From positions 1 through 7,838 of the forward strand of contig JAUIEH010000109.1 of NCBI GenBank assembly GCA_030428405.1: a stretch of DNA of 7,838 nucleotides. Direction: 5' to 3'. Source of the DNA: Alphaproteobacteria bacterium. GTDB taxonomy: Bacteria; Pseudomonadota; Alphaproteobacteria; Caulobacterales; Maricaulaceae. Both the position numbers and the translations under genes were made by a program. Shown here in pieces: positions 1 to 6,110 of the stretch (its first letter is position 1; the number at the start of each line of letters is the position of its first letter). Under the pieces are notes generated by a model. It was given only the letters and a program-made list of their open reading frames with translations. It was not told where the DNA came from and ran no database searches.

Positions 1-64
1 GAAGGCTAGGCGCTTGTGGGGGCCGCCGCTCAACGGCGCTCGCATTGCAGCCGGGATGGCGCAG

Positions 65-541
65 ATGGCTGAGCCTGAAATCGTCTGGGATTTGCCGTCG
101 CCGTTCATTCATCCGCTGACGGCGCAACACGGCGATATTGACGGCTTCGGCCACGTCAATAACGCCGTCTATCTGCGCTGGCTCGTAGAAGCCGCCTGGG
201 CGCATTCCGAGGCGCTTGGCCTGAGCGAGGCGCGCTGCGTCGAACTTGACCGCGGCATGGTCGTACGTCGTCACGAGATCGAGTATCTGCGAAGCGCGCG
301 CGCCGGCGAGGAATTGCTTGTCGGCACATGGATCGTTTCCAATGACGGCCGCCTGACCAGCAACCGGCGCTATCAGCTTGTCCGCAAGTCCGACGGCGCA
401 ACGCTCGTGCGTGGCTTCACCTGTTTTGTGTGCGCAAACCTGTCCACGGGCGCGCCGGCGCGCATGCCGCAAGAATTCGCCGCCTACGCCGTTGAGCCGG
501 ACATCGCGCTCGCCGACGAAAACAATCCGTGGGGAGACTGA
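65..541 (+). CDS. Acyl-CoA thioesterase, 4HBT/hot-dog fold (YbgC/FadM-like)
   Basis: Likely hydrolyses acyl-CoA thioesters to free acid and CoA in the cytoplasm. About 158 residues, normal for a single hot-dog thioesterase. The signature is D-x-D-x3-H-V-N-N-x2-Y-x2-W (D24, D26, H30, N32, N33, Y36, W39 counted from this start), the usual first-strand/helix motif carrying the catalytic acid. Start choice: ATG at 65 has a GGGA eight bases upstream and puts the motif at the usual distance from the N terminus. ATG at 56 is in frame and possible. TTG at 14 would add 17 residues that look unrelated to the family, and the frame stays open to the left edge, so a longer form cannot be excluded. It is the first visible gene of the operon, three bases before the MaoC gene. 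The family call is firm; chain length and substrate cannot be read from sequence. Confidence 0.85.
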   Translation: MAEPEIVWDLPSPFIHPLTAQHGDIDGFGHVNNAVYLRWLVEAAWAHSEALGLSEARCVELDRGMVVRRHEIEYLRSARAGEELLVGTWIVSNDGRLTSNRRYQLVRKSDGATLVRGFTCFVCANLSTGAPARMPQEFAAYAVEPDIALADENNPWGD

Positions 542-544
542 ATA

Positions 545-1009
545 ATGCCCATCGTCACATTGCAGGATTTGCCCGGGCTGGTCGGGTCCGAAATCGGCGT
601 ATCCGACTGGATCACGGTCGATCAGGAACGCATTAACGCTTTCGCCGACATCACTGAGGACCATCAGTTCATCCATATCGATCCTGAGCGCGCGCGCAAT
701 GAAACACCGTTCGGCGGAACAATCGCACACGGATTTCTGACCTTGTCGCTGCTTTCCGCGCTCGCCGCCAATGTCGCGATCGCGATCGACGGCGTGGTGA
801 TGGGCATAAATTACGGGTTCGAGCGTGTGCGGTTTTTGACGCCGGTCCCGGCGGGCGGGCGCATACGCGGACGATTTTCTCTTTCCGAGGCGGTGGACAA
901 AGGCGACGGCCGGTGGATGCTGCGCTATGGCGTTTCTATTGAGATCGAAGGTGTGGAGAAGCCGGCTTTGGCCGCGGAATGGCTGACCATGCAAATGGTC
1001 GGTTCGTGA
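545..1009 (+). CDS. MaoC/NodN-type (R)-specific enoyl-CoA hydratase
   Basis: Predicted to add water to trans-2-enoyl-CoA to give (R)-3-hydroxyacyl-CoA, or the reverse dehydration, in the cytoplasm. 154 residues, the normal size for the single hot-dog MaoC/NodN group. The hydratase-2 signature is visible around residues 35-50: FADITEDHQFIHIDPERA, with D39 and H44 as the expected catalytic pair, followed by a GGTIAHGF segment at 57-64 typical of the family. E38 stands where many members have Gly. A GGGGAG ribosome site (531-536) lies inside the end of the thioesterase gene, eight bases before the ATG, so the two are probably translationally coupled. The SDR gene follows after 21 bp, and its product is the expected partner that oxidises the (R)-hydroxyacyl-CoA. 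NodN-like proteins are sometimes annotated only as 'dehydratase'; the exact substrate is unknown. Confidence 0.9.
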   Translation: MPIVTLQDLPGLVGSEIGVSDWITVDQERINAFADITEDHQFIHIDPERARNETPFGGTIAHGFLTLSLLSALAANVAIAIDGVVMGINYGFERVRFLTPVPAGGRIRGRFSLSEAVDKGDGRWMLRYGVSIEIEGVEKPALAAEWLTMQMVGS

Positions 1010-1018
1010 ACGAAAAGC

Positions 1019-1024
1019 GAGGGA
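1019..1024 (+). promoter_or_regulatory. Ribosome binding site deciding the GTG start of the SDR gene
   Basis: GAGGGA lies six bases before GTG 1031. The first ATG in the frame is far downstream, inside the Rossmann fold, so the GTG is needed to encode the complete nucleotide-binding domain. Confidence 0.7.
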
Positions 1025-1030
1025 AGTAGG

Positions 1031-1957
1031 GTGAGCGAAATACGCTATGACGGTCGCGTTGCGATTGTGACGGGCGCCGGCGGCGGGTTGGGGCGGTGTC
1101 ACGCCATCGAACTCGCCAAGCGCGGCGCAAAGGTCGTCGTCAATGATCTGGGCGGCGCGGTGTCGGGCGACGGCGGTTCAGCCGCGCCGGCTGAGCAGGT
1201 GGTCGAAGAGATCAAGGCTGCGGGCGGCGAAGCTGTCGCCAATGCGGCCAGCGTGACGGATGAACAAGCCGTCGCCGCCATGGTCGAGGAAACCGTCGGA
1301 CGCTGGGGCTCGGTCGACATTCTCGTCAATAATGCCGGGATTCTCCGTGACAAGACGTTCCACAAGATGACGCTGGATGACTTCCGCAAGGTCGTCGACG
1401 TGCATCTGATGGGCACCGCGATTTGCACGCACGCGGTCTGGGAAGGCATGCGCGAGCGCAATTATGGGCGCATCGTCTTCACGACATCCTCGACCGGACT
1501 TTACGGCAATTTCGGTCAGGCCAATTACGGCGCCGCGAAGCTCGCCGTCGTCGGTTTGATGAACACGCTTCATCTCGAAGGCGCCAAATACAATATCCGC
1601 GTCAATTGTCTGTCGCCGGTCGCCGGCACGCGCATGACCGAAGGTCTTATCCCGGATGAAGCGTTCAAAATGCTCACGCCGGAAGCGGTTACGCCGGCCG
1701 TGCTTTATCTTGTCGGCGAAGATGCGCCCTCGCGCATGGTGATGGCTGCGGGCGCGGGCGGATTCGCGCAGGCGCAGATCTATGAGACCAAGGGCATTTA
1801 TCTCGACGAGGCTGAGCGCACGCCTGAAGCGATTGCCGCGCGCATCGATGAACTGACGGCCACGGAAGGCCAGGAGGCCTATCAGAATGGCGGCGGCCAA
1901 TCGATGAACTTTCTCGGCAAGGCGGCCGAGGCGCTCGGCCTGGGAAAATTGGCGTAA
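1031..1957 (+). CDS. SDR (3R)-hydroxyacyl-CoA dehydrogenase, HSD17B4/MFE-2 dehydrogenase-domain type
   Basis: Predicted NAD-dependent oxidation of (3R)-hydroxyacyl-CoA to 3-ketoacyl-CoA. 308 residues, close to the N-terminal domain of eukaryotic MFE-2 and longer than a classical 250-residue SDR. Visible motifs: Rossmann glycine motif TGAGGGLG (14-21), Asp39 after strand 2 favouring NAD over NADP, NNAG (100-103), and the catalytic S153-x12-Y166-x3-K170. The stretch around Y166 (YGNFGQANYGAAK) is very like the same region of HSD17B4 as I remember it. His125 in DVHL occupies the place where many classical SDRs have Asn; this also appears to be so in the HSD17B4 group. Residues from about 240 on form the extra C-terminal part characteristic of this group. 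It follows a MaoC hydratase, matching the hydratase partner domain of MFE-2. A steroid or other alcohol substrate remains possible. Confidence 0.88.
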   Translation: MSEIRYDGRVAIVTGAGGGLGRCHAIELAKRGAKVVVNDLGGAVSGDGGSAAPAEQVVEEIKAAGGEAVANAASVTDEQAVAAMVEETVGRWGSVDILVNNAGILRDKTFHKMTLDDFRKVVDVHLMGTAICTHAVWEGMRERNYGRIVFTTSSTGLYGNFGQANYGAAKLAVVGLMNTLHLEGAKYNIRVNCLSPVAGTRMTEGLIPDEAFKMLTPEAVTPAVLYLVGEDAPSRMVMAAGAGGFAQAQIYETKGIYLDEAERTPEAIAARIDELTATEGQEAYQNGGGQSMNFLGKAAEALGLGKLA

Positions 1958-1994
1958 AGCCGGCGAGGCCGGACATCGGCCGCATGTGATTGAA

Positions 1995-2003
1995 AAGGGA
2001 GGA
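1995..2003 (+). promoter_or_regulatory. Strong ribosome binding site deciding the GTG start of the QOR-type gene
   Basis: AAGGGAGGA with its GGGAGG core six bases from GTG 2009. This favours the GTG over the in-frame ATG at 2021. The same nine bases recur before the next gene (3011-3019). Confidence 0.7.
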
Positions 2004-2008
2004 CGCGC

Positions 2009-2983
2009 GTGCGAGCGCTGATGTGCGAAAAATTCGGCCCGATCGAGGATCTGAAGATCACCGACGCGCCCGAGCCGAAAGCTACGCCGGGTCACGTCGT
2101 CATCGACGTGAAGGCGGCGGGTCTGAACTTTCCTGACGTGTTGTGCGTGCAGGGACTTTACCAGATCAAACCCGAAACGCCCTTCGTTCCCGGACAGGAA
2201 GGCGCGGGCGTCGTCACCGAAATCGGCGATGGCGTCGACAATTTGAACGTGGGCGACCGGGTGGCCTTTGTCGGGTTTAATGGCGCAGTCGCAGAAAAGG
2301 CGCTTGTGCAGGCCGCCACGGTGACGCGCATTCCCGACAATATGCCGTTTGAGGCCGCGGCCGGTTTCACGCTTGTCTACGCCACGTCCTATTACGCGCT
2401 GGCGCGGCGCGCGAAGCTCAAGCCCGGCGAAACGCTCCTGGTGCTGGGCGCGGCCGGCGGCGTCGGCCTGGCGACTGTGGAGCTGGGCAAGGCGATGGGC
2501 GCGCGCGTCATCGCGGCGGCCTCAACGGCTGAGAAGCTCGCTGTCGCGCGCGAAGCCGGCGCCGACGAGATCATCAACTACGCGGAAGAAGACCTCAAAT
2601 CCCGCATCAAGGAGCTCACCGGCGGCAATGGCGTGGATGTCATTTACGACCCCGTCGGCGGCGATTACGCCGAGCAGGCTTTGCGCGGCATTGGCTGGGA
2701 AGGGCGCTATCTTGTCATCGGCTTTGCAGCCGGCGACATCCCGAAAATTCCGCTCAATCTCGTCTTGCTGAAAGGCTGTCAGATCGTCGGCGTGTTCTGG
2801 GGCGCTTATTCGATGCGCTCACCGGGCGACAATCTCGAGGATTTGTCCGCGCTTTACGGTCTTTACAATGAAGGAAAAATCAATCCGCGCGCCAATGTCA
2901 GCTATCCGCTCGCCGACGCAAAGCGCGGGTTTGAGGATTTGGCCGCGCGCCGCGCTATCGGGAAAATTGTCATCACGATGTAA
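2009..2983 (+). CDS. NADPH:quinone oxidoreductase-family protein (zinc-free MDR)
   Basis: Medium-chain dehydrogenase/reductase, expected to use NADPH to reduce a quinone, an enone or an enoyl-CoA-like double bond. 324 residues, standard for the QOR subfamily. The GroES-like N-terminal half (about 1-120) has the NFPD and GQEGAGVV segments (40-43, 62-69) and GDRV (82-85). The nucleotide-binding half starts near 140 with the GAAGGVG motif (147-153). The Cys/His zinc ligands and the four-Cys lobe of zinc alcohol dehydrogenases are absent, so it should be zinc-independent. It starts 51 bp after the SDR gene and 40 bp before a second MDR gene of another subfamily, in the same operon. Small GGCCG/CGGCC repeats in the upstream gap (1967-1981) could form a weak hairpin. 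The subfamily call is firm; the physiological substrate is not, because QOR-like names cover many reductases. Confidence 0.87.
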   Translation: MRALMCEKFGPIEDLKITDAPEPKATPGHVVIDVKAAGLNFPDVLCVQGLYQIKPETPFVPGQEGAGVVTEIGDGVDNLNVGDRVAFVGFNGAVAEKALVQAATVTRIPDNMPFEAAAGFTLVYATSYYALARRAKLKPGETLLVLGAAGGVGLATVELGKAMGARVIAAASTAEKLAVAREAGADEIINYAEEDLKSRIKELTGGNGVDVIYDPVGGDYAEQALRGIGWEGRYLVIGFAAGDIPKIPLNLVLLKGCQIVGVFWGAYSMRSPGDNLEDLSALYGLYNEGKINPRANVSYPLADAKRGFEDLAARRAIGKIVITM

Positions 2984-3023
2984 AACAAGCGCACGGCATT
3001 GATCGGCGCCAAGGGAGGAACGC

Positions 3024-4046
3024 ATGGCAGCTATTTCGACGAAAGAGGTCCGCCTCGCTTCGCGCCCGGACGGCGTGCCAGAGAAAGCGAATTTCTCCAT
3101 CGAAGACGCAAGCGCGCCAGATCCGGGCCCCGGCGAAATCCAGGTGCGCAATAGTTGGATGTCCGTCGACCCCTATATGCGCGGGCGCATGGTCGACCGG
3201 AAAAGCTATGTGCCGCCCTTTCAGATCGGCGCGGTGCTAGACGGCGGCGCGGTCGGCGAAGTGGTCGCTTCGAATGCGGACGGGTTTGCGCCGGGCGACA
3301 CTGTGCTCTCCATGGCGGGATGGCGCGAGGCTTACACGGCCAAGCCCGAAGCCGTCATGGCGCAGAAGATCGAAACCTTCGGCCTGCCGCCGCAGACTTT
3401 TCTTGGCGTCGCCGGCATGCCCGGCCTGACGGCCTATGCCGGTCTGTTGCGACTGGGCGAACCCAAAGAGGGCGAGACCGTCTTCGTGTCCGCAGCTGCC
3501 GGCGCGGTCGGCTCACTTGTCTGTCAGATCGCCAAGATCAAAGGCTGCCGCGTCGTCGGCTCAGCTGGCGGGCCTGAGAAGATCGCGTTCCTCAAGGAAA
3601 TCGGCGTCGATGCGGCGGTCGACTACAAACAGCATCGCGGCGTCGGCGCGCTGACTCGCGCTTTGATGGAGGCCGCGCCTGACGGCGTTGACGTTTACTT
3701 CGAAAATGTCGGCGGCGATCATCTGGCGGCGGCGCTCAATGTCATGAACAATAAAGGCCGCATCCCCGTCTGCGGCATGATCTCGGTCTATAACGACGCC
3801 GAGCCTGCGCCTGGCCCAAACAATCTGCCGCACATCATCGCCAAGCGTTTGCGGATCGAGGGCTTCATCGTCACTGATCATTTTGACTTGCAATCAAAAT
3901 TCGTCGCCGATCTCGCCGAGTGGATCGGCGCGGGCAAGATCAAATGGAAAGAGACTGTGTTTGAGGGTGTCGAAAAGGCGCCCGACGCGTTTATCGGCCT
4001 CTTCGCCGGTGAAAATCTCGGCAAGATGCTGGTCAAGCTCGCCTGA
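3024..4046 (+). CDS. NADP-dependent oxidoreductase, prostaglandin reductase/CurA-type MDR
   Basis: Predicted NADPH-dependent reductase of alpha,beta-unsaturated ketones or aldehydes (leukotriene B4 dehydrogenase / 15-oxoprostaglandin 13-reductase / CurA group). 340 residues, normal for the group. Signatures: VDPYMRGRM (48-56), GMPGLTAY (131-138), AAAGAVG nucleotide loop (157-163), K186 in the GGPEK segment that in relatives contacts the NADP phosphate, Y201 in VDYK, and ENVGG (227-231). No zinc ligands. ATG 3024 has AAGGGAGGA five bases upstream. It is the last gene of the five-gene operon: a hairpin with a U-rich tail follows nine bases after the stop. Having this next to a QOR-type enzyme suggests two distinct double-bond reductions in one pathway, or one detoxifying reactive enones produced by lipid breakdown. 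The substrate is unknown. Confidence 0.9.
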   Translation: MAAISTKEVRLASRPDGVPEKANFSIEDASAPDPGPGEIQVRNSWMSVDPYMRGRMVDRKSYVPPFQIGAVLDGGAVGEVVASNADGFAPGDTVLSMAGWREAYTAKPEAVMAQKIETFGLPPQTFLGVAGMPGLTAYAGLLRLGEPKEGETVFVSAAAGAVGSLVCQIAKIKGCRVVGSAGGPEKIAFLKEIGVDAAVDYKQHRGVGALTRALMEAAPDGVDVYFENVGGDHLAAALNVMNNKGRIPVCGMISVYNDAEPAPGPNNLPHIIAKRLRIEGFIVTDHFDLQSKFVADLAEWIGAGKIKWKETVFEGVEKAPDAFIGLFAGENLGKMLVKLA

Positions 4047-4054
4047 GCTTTGAA

Positions 4055-4098
4055 AAGAGCAGGCGAGGCGGCTGGCCAAGCCTGCTCTTCTCTTTTCT
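4055..4098 (+). terminator. Rho-independent terminator after the five-gene operon
   Basis: Ten-base perfect arms AAGAGCAGGC (4055-4064) and GCCTGCTCTT (4080-4089) enclose a 15-base loop, followed on the + strand by the U-rich run CTCTTTTCT (4090-4098). It starts eight bases past the stop of the CurA-type gene and separates the operon from the acyl-CoA synthetase gene. Confidence 0.8.
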
Positions 4099-4122
4099 AC
4101 CCGTTTCATTTCGTTAGCATGG

Positions 4123-4135
4123 TGAACGCCGTTCA
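4123..4135 (+). promoter_or_regulatory. Perfect dyad, candidate TetR-type operator
   Basis: TGAACG-C-CGTTCA is a perfect 13-base inverted repeat in the 170-bp gap before the acyl-CoA synthetase gene, downstream of the terminator. AACG/CGTT half-sites with a short centre are common in TetR-family operators, including some that control fatty-acid genes. The half-site, within the octamer GGTGAACG, recurs at 4193-4200 just ahead of the ribosome site. A weak -35/-10 pair (TTCAAA at 4132-4137, TATGCG at 4156-4161) overlaps the dyad, but its match to consensus is poor. No regulator gene is visible. Confidence 0.4.
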
Positions 4136-4171
4136 AATCACGAGCGGCCGCGTGCTATGCGTTAAGCATGA

Positions 4172-4185
4172 CGCCTTGAAAGGCG
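4172..4185. repeat. Short perfect inverted repeat in the synthetase leader
   Basis: CGCCTT-GA-AAGGCG, 6-2-6, lies about 30 bases before the synthetase start. As RNA the two-base loop is too tight for a full hairpin, though a shortened one is possible; as DNA it could be a second protein site. Nearby ATGC-GTTAA-GCAT (4157-4169) is another small dyad. Function unknown. Confidence 0.35.
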
Positions 4186-4200
4186 CACTGGCGGTGAACG

Positions 4201-4208
4201 AGGGAGGA
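4201..4208 (+). promoter_or_regulatory. Ribosome binding site deciding the long start of the acyl-CoA synthetase
   Basis: AGGGAGGA ends eight bases before ATG 4217. The alternative in-frame ATG at 4391, which would give an AlkK-sized protein, has no purine-rich site before it. The N-terminal extension is therefore probably translated. Confidence 0.7.
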
Positions 4209-4216
4209 CAGACGCG

Positions 4217-6004
4217 ATGTTCGGACTGGGTCGAAAGAAGGACAAGAACGACAAGGCCTCGCCGGCGAATGACGCAGCGACGAACGGCTCAGCGCCGCCC
4301 GCTGCGCCCGCCGCGCCTGAAGAGCCTGCAGCATCCAGCGTTCTGGCGCCGCCTGAACTCGCGCCCGGCGGCGCGCTCGTGCCCGGCTTGATGCAGGACC
4401 GTCCGTTCAACCTCGCGCAGATCCTGGAATACGCCGCGCGTCATTTCGCCGATCAGAAAATAGTCAGCGCGCTCGTCGAGGGCGGGCGTCACACGCAGAC
4501 TTACGCCGAGACGCTTTTGCGTACGCGTCAATGCGCGAACGCGCTGCGCCGGCTCGGCGTGCGGCCGGGCGACTGCGTCGCCACGCTCGCTTGGAATACG
4601 CACCGCCATGTCGAGAGCTGGTATGCGATCTCAGGACAGGGCGCGATCTGCCACACGGTCAATCCGCGCCTGTTCCCCGAACAGATCATCTACATCATCA
4701 ATCACGCCGAAAATCGCTTCCTGTTCACCGATCTGACCTTCGTTCCGTTGGTCGAGAAGATCCGCGAACACCTGCCGACTATCGAAAAAGTGATTGTGTT
4801 TGCCGGGCGCGAGCACATGCCGGAAGGCGATGGTTGGATCTGCTATGAAGATTTCATCGCACAGGAATCCGACCAGTTCGATTGGCCGGCCTTTCCCGGC
4901 GATACGGCCTCGTCGCTTTGCTACACGTCCGGCACCACGGGCGATCCGAAGGGCGTTCTTTACTCGCACGATTCCAACAAGCTGCTCGCCTACGCGATTT
5001 CCGGCTCGACGATGGGCATGAAGCAGGACGACTGCGTGATGATGGTCGTGCCGATGTTCCACGCCAATGCATGGGCGCTGGTTTATGCCTGTCCGCTCGC
5101 CGGCATTAAGATGGTGTTGCCCGGCATGGCGCTCGATGGCGCGAGCGTGCAGTCCATGATCAAGGACGAAGGCGTCACTTACGCCGCCGCCGTTCCCACG
5201 GTCTGGAACATGTTGCTGAGCCATCTTGACAAGAATGGCGGCGACATCGCGCCTTTGCGTGAAGTGGTCATGGGCGGCTCTGCCGTGCCGCGCGCCATGT
5301 TCGACGTGTTCAAGCAGAAATACGACGTCGACGTCGTACAGGGTTGGGGCATGACCGAGATGAGCCCGACCGGCACCGTCTCGCGGCTTCTGCCCAAGCA
5401 TGAAAATCTGTCCTGGGAAGAAAAGCTGGACGTGCTGGTGAAAGCCGGCCGCGCGATATTCGGCGTCGAGATGAAGATCGTCGATGATGACGGTAATCGG
5501 CTGCCCGAGGATGGCGAGGCGGCGGGCCGCCTGCTCGTGCGCGGACCGTGGATAGCGAAAGCTTACTACAAGCGCGACGAAACCATCGTGGACGCGGACG
5601 GTTGGTTCGACACGGGCGACATGGGCTCGATAGATCCTGACGGCTATCTCGCCATTACCGACCGGGCCAAGGACGTCATCAAGTCGGGCGGCGAGTGGAT
5701 CAGCTCCGTCGACCTTGAGAACGCCGCGATGGGCCATCCTGAAGTCAGCCTCGCCTGCGCGATCGGCGTGCCGCATCCGAAATGGCAGGAGCGCCCGCTC
5801 ATGCTCGTCGTGCCCAAGGAGGGCGCGTCGCCGAGCGCGGACTCGGTTCGCGAGCAATTGCGCAAGACGTTTGCTGACTGGCAGTTGCCGGACGAAATTC
5901 TCTTCGTCAGCGAGCTGCCACTGACGGCGACCGGCAAGTTCGACAAGAAAGTGCTGCGCGCGCAATACGCCGATCAGCTCATGGGCGAGCAAGCCCAGGC
6001 CTGA
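4217..6004 (+). CDS. Medium/long-chain acyl-CoA synthetase, AlkK-like AMP-binding enzyme
   Basis: Activates a carboxylic acid with ATP and CoA to acyl-CoA through an acyl-adenylate. 595 residues. The core from about residue 59 follows the pattern of AlkK of alkane-degrading Pseudomonas throughout (TINPRLF-like HTVNPRLF, PMFHANAW, LPGMALDGAS). ANL-superfamily motifs: P-loop TSGTTGDPKG (237-246), GWGMTE (376-381), DGWFDTGD (461-468, D468 for ribose), R483 in TDRAKD, KSGGEW (489-494) at the hinge, and the adenylation lysine K574 in TATGK. All key residues are present. Unusual: about 58 extra N-terminal residues, basic at 6-13 and then Ala/Pro-rich, probably disordered. It has its own leader with a candidate operator and is separated from the upstream operon by a terminator, so it may be transcribed separately. 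Family is firm; acyl preference (medium-chain by resemblance) is inferred. Confidence 0.92.
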   Translation: MFGLGRKKDKNDKASPANDAATNGSAPPAAPAAPEEPAASSVLAPPELAPGGALVPGLMQDRPFNLAQILEYAARHFADQKIVSALVEGGRHTQTYAETLLRTRQCANALRRLGVRPGDCVATLAWNTHRHVESWYAISGQGAICHTVNPRLFPEQIIYIINHAENRFLFTDLTFVPLVEKIREHLPTIEKVIVFAGREHMPEGDGWICYEDFIAQESDQFDWPAFPGDTASSLCYTSGTTGDPKGVLYSHDSNKLLAYAISGSTMGMKQDDCVMMVVPMFHANAWALVYACPLAGIKMVLPGMALDGASVQSMIKDEGVTYAAAVPTVWNMLLSHLDKNGGDIAPLREVVMGGSAVPRAMFDVFKQKYDVDVVQGWGMTEMSPTGTVSRLLPKHENLSWEEKLDVLVKAGRAIFGVEMKIVDDDGNRLPEDGEAAGRLLVRGPWIAKAYYKRDETIVDADGWFDTGDMGSIDPDGYLAITDRAKDVIKSGGEWISSVDLENAAMGHPEVSLACAIGVPHPKWQERPLMLVVPKEGASPSADSVREQLRKTFADWQLPDEILFVSELPLTATGKFDKKVLRAQYADQLMGEQAQA

Positions 6005-6032
6005 GGACGGCGCCAACAATCAGCGCAAAGAA

Positions 6033-6064
6033 AAGGGCCGGAGAGAGCGATCTCTCCGGCCCTT
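6033..6064. terminator. Bidirectional terminator between convergent genes
   Basis: A perfect stem of 14 pairs (GGGCCGGAGAGA, extended by AA/TT) closes on a GCGA tetraloop at 6047-6050, a stable GNRA type. On the - strand the stem is followed by TTTTCTTT, a good U-tract for the TonB receptor transcript. On the + strand the tail is only TTGATTTA, weaker for the synthetase transcript. It lies 28 bases after the synthetase stop. Confidence 0.8.
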
Positions 6065-6071
6065 GATTTAT

Positions 6072-6097
6072 CCGGACGGCGCAGCTGCGCCGTCCGG
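6072..6097. repeat. Perfect 26-bp palindrome in the convergent gap
   Basis: Thirteen-base arms CCGGACGGCGCAG and its exact complement meet with no spacer. As RNA it would form a GC-rich stem with an AGCU loop, 13 bases past the receptor stop on the - strand. No U-tract follows in either direction, so by itself it is not a classical terminator. It could stabilise the 3' end of the receptor mRNA or act with the neighbouring hairpin. Confidence 0.7.
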
Positions 6098-6110
6098 TGT
6101 TCGTGCGCTC

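Noticed and set aside
14..64. Longer thioesterase starting at TTG 14
   Set aside because: An AAGG is present at 2-5, but the added residues do not resemble the family N terminus and an ATG start is better placed; it cannot be excluded because the frame is open to the window edge.
773..788. GCGATCGC-type overlapping palindromes
   Set aside because: They sit within the MaoC coding sequence as Ala-Ile-Ala-Ile-Asp codons and are expected in GC-rich DNA.
1003..1014. TTCGT-GA-ACGAA inverted repeat at the MaoC-SDR junction
   Set aside because: It overlaps the MaoC stop codon in a 21-bp intra-operon gap with no room for a promoter; most likely chance.
1178..2095. 305-codon open frame on the - strand opposite the SDR gene
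   Set aside because: No family features, composition typical of an antisense shadow, and it crosses the SDR-QOR intergenic gap and the ribosome site.
4050..4391. 113-codon + frame starting in the gap after the CurA-type gene
   Set aside because: It starts at a TTG inside the terminator region, runs through the candidate operator, and then overlaps the synthetase gene out of frame with Arg/Pro-rich nonsense.
5321..5338. Perfect 18-bp palindrome TACGACGTCGACGTCGTA
   Set aside because: It lies inside the synthetase gene and is explained by the encoded Tyr-Asp-Val-Asp-Val-Val repeat using GAC and GTC codons; no sign of a regulatory role.
4631..6019. Long open frame of 462 codons on the - strand opposite the acyl-CoA synthetase
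   Set aside because: It is Arg/His/Ala-rich with no recognisable domain and lies wholly opposite a gene with all ANL motifs intact; long antisense frames arise from GC-rich third positions.
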